Positions 5,335 to 6,546 of a stretch of 6,546 nucleotides of DNA are shown piece after piece (within the stretch, counting starts at the first letter, position 1; the number at the start of each line of letters is the position of its first letter). Below the pieces are notes generated by a model. It was not told where the DNA came from. It saw only the letters and a list, made by a program, of their open reading frames with translations, and searched no databases. The DNA comes from Caryophanales bacterium UBA3210 (GTDB lineage Bacteria; Bacillota_I; Bacilli_A; RFN20; CAG-449): positions 1-6,546 of the forward strand of contig DEWM01000033.1 in the NCBI GenBank assembly GCA_002363635.1, written 5' to 3'. The position numbers were made by a program, and so were the translations under genes.

Positions 5335-6546
5335 TTAATCATCTTTACCTAAAGATTGTGGTGTGATTGAGAATGTATTTGAAATACCATCTCTTGAGTA
5401 TTCGTAAGGGAGTTTTGCAACTGATTCAAGGGAAGCTAATGCGCCGTTTGAATCTCTACCGTGCATTGGGTTAGCACCTGGTGCTAAAGGTTCACCAGCT
5501 TTTCTTCCATCAGGTGTTGTACCTGTCTTCTTACCATAAACAACGTTAGATGTAATTGTTAAAATTGACATTGTTGGGATTGAACCACGGTATGTGTGAT
5601 GTTTTCTGATCTTTTGCATGAATGTCTTAACAAGCCATACAGCAATCTGGTCAACATCATCATTGTTGTTACCATACTTAGGGAAATCGCCTTCAACTCT
5701 GAAGTCTGTGATAATACCAAATTCATTTCTGATTGGGTAAACTTTTGCATATTTAATAGCTGATAATGAGTCAACACAGCATGATAAACCTGCAATACCT
5801 GTTGCGAAGTATCTAGTAACTTCTGTATCATGTAATGACATTTCTAATGCTTCGTAAGAATATTTATCGTGCATATAGTGGATTAAGTTTAATGTATTGA
5901 CGTAAAGGCCTGCTAACCATTCCATCATATCATCGAACTTCTGCATAACTTCGTTATAATCAAGTGGTCCATCACCAAGAACTGGAGCGTATCTAGGTCC
6001 AACCTGGAATGGCTTACCGTCTTTTGTTAATGTGACTTCGTCGACACCACCGTTTAATGCGTATAATAATGTTTTTGCTAAGTTAGCTCTAGCACCGAAG
6101 AACTGCATATCTTTACCAACTCTCATACATGAGACACAGCATGCGATACAGTAGTCATCACCCATTAATGGTCTCATTAAATCATCTGATTCATATTGGA
6201 TTGATGATGTATCGATTGAGATACCAGCACAGAATTTCTTCCATTCTGTTGGTAAGTTCTTTGACCATAAAACAGTCATATTTGGCTCAGGTGCTGGACC
6301 TAAGTTCTTTAATGTATGAAGCATACGGAATGAAGTCTTTGTAACTAAAGTTCTTCCATCAACACCCATACCACCGATTGATTCAGTTACCCATGTTGGG
6401 TCGCCTGAGAATAATTCGTTGTATGACTGGATTCTCATGAACTTAACAATTCTTAACTTCATAACGAAGTGGTCAATGATTTCTTGTGCTTCTTCTTCTG
6501 TTAATCTGCCTTCAGCGAAATCTCTTTCGAAGTAGATATCAAGGAA
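5335..6546 (-). CDS. pflB: Pyruvate formate-lyase catalytic chain lacking the glycyl-radical domain (5' end outside window)
   Basis: Formate C-acetyltransferase converts pyruvate and CoA to acetyl-CoA and formate in anaerobic fermentation. 403 codons are visible, open to the right edge. Comparison with E. coli PFL (760 residues) suggests about 280 N-terminal residues are outside, so the Met at 6462 (MKLRIVKF) is internal, not the start. Seen in order: FLDIYFERD at the edge, [11 protein letters not shown] (Trp matching E. coli Trp333), the catalytic pair CC at 6136-6141 (matching Cys418-Cys419, diagnostic of PFL), [49 protein letters not shown] and [11 protein letters not shown], followed at once by TAA. 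In E. coli the chain continues after LGKDD into about 25 linker residues and the radical domain; here those are encoded by the next ORF. Two further cysteines flank the catalytic pair (CIACCVSC). Gene identity is certain; the split is discussed in the findings. Confidence 0.96.
   Translation of the reverse strand, partial: FLDIYFERDFAEGRLTEEEAQEIIDHFVMKLRIVKFMRIQSYNELFSGDPTWVTESIGGMGVDGRTLVTKTSFRMLHTLKNLGPAPEPNMTVLWSKNLPTEWKKFCAGISIDTSSIQYESDDLMRPLMGDDYCIACCVSCMRVGKDMQFFGARANLAKTLLYALNGGVDEVTLTKDGKPFQVGPRYAPVLGDGPLDYNEVMQKFDDMMEWLAGLYVNTLNLIHYMHDKYSYEALEMSLHDTEVTRYFATGIAGLSCCVDSLSAIKYAKVYPIRNEFGIITDFRVEGDFPKYGNNNDDVDQIAVWLVKTFMQKIRKHHTYRGSIPTMSILTITSNVVYGKKTGTTPDGRKAGEPLAPGANPMHGRDSNGALASLESVAKLPYEYSRDGISNTFSITPQSLGKDD

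Noticed and set aside
5319..5337. Programmed frameshift or stop read-through fusing the two PFL ORFs
   Set aside because: Read-through in the first frame meets a second TAA four codons later, the other frame holds a TAG, and I see no slippery heptamer or pausing structure at the junction.
6460..6462. ATG at 6462 as the start of PFL
   Set aside because: The frame stays open upstream to the window edge and encodes recognisable PFL sequence (FLDIYFERD), so this Met is internal.
5079..6546. PFL as a pseudogene broken by a stop codon
   Set aside because: The downstream piece has a consensus ribosome site, an ATG, all key residues and a proper stop followed by a strong terminator. Both ORFs keep family-level conservation, and no single indel could rejoin them.
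1..6546. UGA-as-tryptophan genetic code
   Set aside because: All visible tryptophans are TGG and no recognised gene contains an in-frame TGA.
1..6546. CRISPR arrays, tRNA or rRNA genes, insertion sequences
   Set aside because: No spaced direct repeats, no RNA-gene signatures, no transposase-like ORF and no long terminal inverted repeats were seen.

Overview
The window is AT-rich and every gene lies on the minus strand, so transcription runs from high to low coordinates. It suggests a fermentative, anaerobic, low-GC Gram-positive bacterium close to the Mollicutes/Erysipelotrichia part of the Bacillota. The reasons are a pyruvate formate-lyase locus, strong AGGAGG-type ribosome sites, TAA stops throughout, and a protein resembling the DUF3196 family placed directly before trigger factor, the order I recall from Mycoplasma. 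All eight tryptophans in the visible proteins are encoded by TGG and no gene contains an in-frame TGA. The standard bacterial code therefore fits better than the UGA=Trp code of the mycoplasmas. No name more precise than this can be supported.

Layout in transcription order: (1) 6546-5335, pyruvate formate-lyase catalytic body, N-terminus outside the window; (2) 5318-5079, a separate 79-residue ORF carrying the PFL glycyl-radical domain with its own ribosome site; (3) 5049-5022, a strong intrinsic terminator closing this operon; (4) about 5021-4966, a short promoter-containing gap; (5) 4965-1930, a 1011-residue ABC transporter fusing the ATPase to a MacB/FtsX-type permease with a very large extracytoplasmic domain; (6) 1928-1104, a DUF3196-like protein one base after the ABC stop codon; (7) 1103-1024, a promoter region with a near-consensus sigma-A promoter; (8) 1023-1, trigger factor (tig), C-terminus outside the window.

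The most notable observation is the split pyruvate formate-lyase. The catalytic chain stops exactly where the family normally continues into the linker and glycyl-radical domain, and that missing part is supplied by the next ORF. Stops in the junction mean that no single-base indel could rejoin the two, so this is not a simple frameshift. The small protein lacks the N-terminal extension of the E. coli repair protein GrcA/YfiD. The two chains together make one complete, non-redundant PFL, so the enzyme probably works as a two-chain complex. In the second transcription unit the transporter and the DUF3196-like gene are tightly coupled, and trigger factor adds its own strong promoter.
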